64,000 nt of DNA from an uncultured Oscillospiraceae bacterium. GTDB taxonomy: Bacteria; Bacillota; Clostridia; Oscillospirales; Acutalibacteraceae. The notes under the pieces are model-generated. The model was not told the origin of the DNA and did no database searches. It saw only the letters and a list, made by a program, of their open reading frames with translations. Numbering within the stretch: position 1 is the stretch's first letter; each line of letters starts with the position of its first letter. Positions 62,106 through 64,000 of this stretch are shown here, piece by piece. The stretch covers positions 248,001 to 312,000 of the forward strand of contig URJZ01000001.1 in NCBI GenBank assembly GCA_900548305.1, given 5' to 3'. The translations under genes were made by a program, and so were the position numbers.

Positions 62106-63455
62106 CTATTCTTTCTCAAATTGTTCAAAACTTTCTAAATCAATGGACAATTCATCCATATTGAATGACATCATGCCCTCTGCCTGCGTTGCGGCAGCAA
62201 CAAATTCAGTTAAAAAGGTATCTCCTAAAGAGATAGGTGTTTTTTCTCCCGTTTTCATATTTTTCAACTCTGCCTGATTATGCTGCAGTTCATCATCACC
62301 TAAAACTAAGGTAAACAGTGCGCCGATTTTATCTGCATATTTCATTTGTGCTTTTAAGCTACGGTCACACATATCACATTCTGCCTTAATAGAAGCTTGA
62401 TGTAACATATTTGTAAAGGCAAATGCCTTAAGCTGCGCTTGTTTTCCCAAAGGAGCAATATATAATTCACAAACAGGAGATTCAGGAAGTTGAATTCCTT
62501 GAGCCTGCATAATCAACAGCAAACGTTCCATCCCCATAGCAAAACCTAATGCAGGTGTTTGCGCACCGCCCATTTGCTTTACCAAACCATCATAACGTCC
62601 TCCACCACACACTGTGCTTTGCGCACCTAAATCGTTGGAAATAAATTCAAATACCGTGCGTGTGTAATAATCCAAGCCTCGTACAATACGTGGATTTACT
62701 GTATATTCAATTTCTGCTGCATCCAAGTATTCCTGTACTGCTGCAAAATGCTCCGCACATTCTTGGCACAAATAATCCTTCATAACAGGAGCATTCTTGG
62801 TAATTTCTCCGCATGATGGTGTTTTGCAGTCTAAAATACGCATTGGATTTTTATCCAGACGTTCTAAGCAAGTATCGCATAACTCTGACTTTGAAGCCTC
62901 CAAAAAAGCTTTTAAAGCTGCATGATATTTTGCACGACATTCCGGACAACCAATGGAATTAATCTCTAAGGAAAGATTCCGAATACCCAAACGTTCAAAA
63001 ATACCGTGTGCCAGAGCAATTAACTCAGCATCTGCCACAGGAGCTGCAGCACCGAATGCTTCACAACCAAATTGGTGGAATTCACGCTGTCTACCTTCTT
63101 GTGTATTTTCATAGCGATAACAAGAAATCAAATAATAGAATTTCTGAGGAACACCTTCATTAATCAACGCATGTTCCAGCAAAGCACGTACCACTCCTGC
63201 AGTTCCTTCCGGACGGAGACTGATGGAACGATTACCTTTGTCCAAAAAAGTATACATCTCTTTCTGGACAACATCTGTTGTATCTCCAACAGAACGTTCA
63301 AAAAGTTCCGTACGTTCAAATACAGGAGTGCGAATTTCCTCAAAGCCATGAATGGATGCCTCATCACGCATGACATCTTCTACCAACTGCCAAGTACCAC
63401 TGTTTTTTGGCAAAATATCTTTGGTTCCTTTTGGTGCTTGAATATTCGCAGCCAT
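62106..63455 (-). CDS. hisS: Histidyl-tRNA synthetase
   Basis: A 449-residue class IIa synthetase from ATG 63455 (AAGGAGAG in front; the longer frame starts inside the leader). It opens APKGTKDILP. Motif 2 is FYYLISCYRYENTQEGRQREFHQFG in part (RYENTQEGRQREFHQF). The histidine-specific RGLDYYTRTVFEF and the CGGGRYDGL stretch follow. The C-terminal anticodon domain ends in a Glu-rich tail. It heads the hisS-aspS operon. Repeat copy 3 supplies the promoter 52 bp upstream. Confidence 0.97.
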   Translation of the reverse strand: MAANIQAPKGTKDILPKNSGTWQLVEDVMRDEASIHGFEEIRTPVFERTELFERSVGDTTDVVQKEMYTFLDKGNRSISLRPEGTAGVVRALLEHALINEGVPQKFYYLISCYRYENTQEGRQREFHQFGCEAFGAAAPVADAELIALAHGIFERLGIRNLSLEINSIGCPECRAKYHAALKAFLEASKSELCDTCLERLDKNPMRILDCKTPSCGEITKNAPVMKDYLCQECAEHFAAVQEYLDAAEIEYTVNPRIVRGLDYYTRTVFEFISNDLGAQSTVCGGGRYDGLVKQMGGAQTPALGFAMGMERLLLIMQAQGIQLPESPVCELYIAPLGKQAQLKAFAFTNMLHQASIKAECDMCDRSLKAQMKYADKIGALFTLVLGDDELQHNQAELKNMKTGEKTPISLGDTFLTEFVAAATQAEGMMSFNMDELSIDLESFEQFEKE

Positions 63456-63506
63456 ATGATTCTCTCCTTGTTGATACATAAATTCTAATAACAGTTTATC
63501 TGAATT

Positions 63507-63715
63507 ATTATAGCATTAAAAAAATTGCTTTGCAATTTTTTACTGATAAAAGCTAAAACGTTCTCATAACAGTCAAAATTTTAATTTTGTCACTGTTATG
63601 GGGTTGTTATAACATAAAAGAAATTGCTTCGCAATTTCTACCGTATAAACGTTAAAACATTCTTATCAACAATAAAAATCTATGATTTTGTTGTTAGGTT
63701 ACAATGCAAAATAAA
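63507..63715 (-). repeat. Dispersed promoter-bearing repeat, copy 3 (upstream of hisS)
   Basis: Two tandem units of about 100 bp. The proximal promoter on the minus strand is -35 TTGCAA (63530-63535), 17 bp, extended -10 TGC-TATAAT (63507-63512), 52 bp before hisS. Hairpin B arms: ATAACAGTCAAAATT with AATTTTG..CTGTTAT in unit 1, AACAATAAAAATC with GATTTTGTTGTT in unit 2; the two arms vary together. Hairpin A: AAATTGCTTCGCAATTT in unit 2. The internal unit has a weaker promoter copy (TTGCGA, 17 bp, TATAAC). Confidence 0.85.
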
Positions 63716-63856
63716 ATAGTAAAGTAAATCATTTTTAATTATTATAGATAACACCTGATAAATCCAACCGTTATTTTAGGGGGATTCATCTTCTATTAAC
63801 GCAACATTGCTTTTTGATAATTTATAATTGTTCACTACATTTTTGTGATATATTTC

Positions 63857-63909
63857 TTGAATTCTGACACTATGTAAAATATAATATGAGAATACTGACA
63901 CTATGTCAG
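63857..63909 (+). promoter_or_regulatory. Promoter and operator of the TetR-family gene
   Basis: -35 TTGAAT (63857-63862), 17 bp, -10 TATAAT (63880-63885). The 12-bp sequence CTGACACTATGT occurs in the spacer (63864-63875) and again at 63895-63906, where it forms part of the perfect palindrome CTGACA-CTA-TGTCAG (63895-63909). This is a plausible autorepression site for the TetR protein. Confidence 0.75.
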
Positions 63910-63941
63910 AATTTTATATACTTCGGAAAGGAGTATCCCCC

Positions 63942-64000
63942 ATGCCATCAAAAACATTTCTTAACTTGTCCCCGGAAAAACAAGATAATATCTTATCCGC
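63942..64000 (+). CDS. TetR/AcrR-family transcriptional regulator (start only)
   Basis: Twenty codons are visible from an ATG with GGAAAGGAG in front. The opening MPSKTFLNLSPEKQDNILSA matches the N-terminal arm of TetR regulators (xPSKTFxNLxxEKxxxIL). The HTH and ligand domain lie beyond the window. The upstream palindrome supports autoregulation. Confidence 0.75.
   Translation, partial: MPSKTFLNLSPEKQDNILS

Noticed and set aside
63456..63730. T-box leader for hisS-aspS
   Set aside because: No T-box bulge sequence, specifier loop or antiterminator was found; the region is the dispersed repeat with a promoter.

Overview
The window is chromosomal DNA of a low-GC anaerobic Firmicute, most likely class Clostridia and perhaps a gut Oscillospirales-type lineage. 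The reasons are AT-rich intergenic DNA, strong GGAGG-type ribosome sites, a two-gene SufC/SufB iron-sulfur system with no SufS/SufU/SufD, single-chain GlyRS, GTP-type PEP carboxykinase, an EF-P 5-aminopentanone reductase, and MreBCD with PBP2 and a MinD-like ATPase. The family placement is an inference. UGA is a normal stop, as seen at the ATGA overlaps.

Layout. 1-2192: start of a TrkA/KtrA-type protein and sufC-sufB (minus). 2193-4257: a decayed mobile-element scar with a broken hicA, an intact hicB and the C-terminus of a tyrosine recombinase beside tRNA-Arg(CCG). 4258-9194: phosphoglucomutase, a YfcE-like phosphoesterase, a three-gene cluster of unknown Gln/Asn-rich proteins, and a membrane protein. 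9387-11455: proB-proA. 11895-14959: an unusual surface pair, a zinc-ribbon membrane protein and an SGNH-hydrolase/VWA fusion. 15490-19245: amidohydrolase, TIGR04076 protein, and divergent pdxS and pdxR-like regulator. 19397-23360: an accessory stretch with a cysteine hydrolase, a shortened NPxTG sortase substrate, a lipoprotein, a lone LytTR protein and degraded ORFs. 22920-23837: four tRNAs. 24030-27824: gtrA, glyS, rsmE, an EF-P reductase and an ABM monooxygenase. 27880-36185: pckG, then tsaD, rimI, a protein-arginine-phosphatase-like gene, a hydrolase, rlmA-like and polA (minus). 36545-43426: dusB, alcohol dehydrogenase, alpha-glucan hydrolase and glycogen phosphorylase. 43845-53944: zapA, U32 peptidase, maf, mreBCD, PBP2, minD and mgsA, a cell-shape and division block. 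54257-58064: a YclNOPQ/CeuBCDE-type siderophore ABC operon. 58601-63455: an EamA transporter with one nonsense codon, a GNAT enzyme, aspS and hisS. The window ends in the start of a TetR-family regulator with an obvious operator.

The most unusual signal is a family of dispersed tandem repeats of about 100 bp per unit, at 11517-11850, 36242-36466 and 63507-63715. Each copy sits directly upstream of a minus-strand housekeeping gene (proB, polA, hisS). Each ends in a near-identical extended -10 promoter with exactly 17 bp spacing, about 55-62 bp from the start codon. The units also carry a long hairpin whose stem bases change in a compensating way between copies. This looks like a mobile or duplicated promoter cassette whose structure is under selection. 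Other points worth a look are a PdxR-like regulator without the PLP-binding lysine, operator-like palindromes at the pdx, siderophore, adh and tetR promoters, and several recently inactivated genes.
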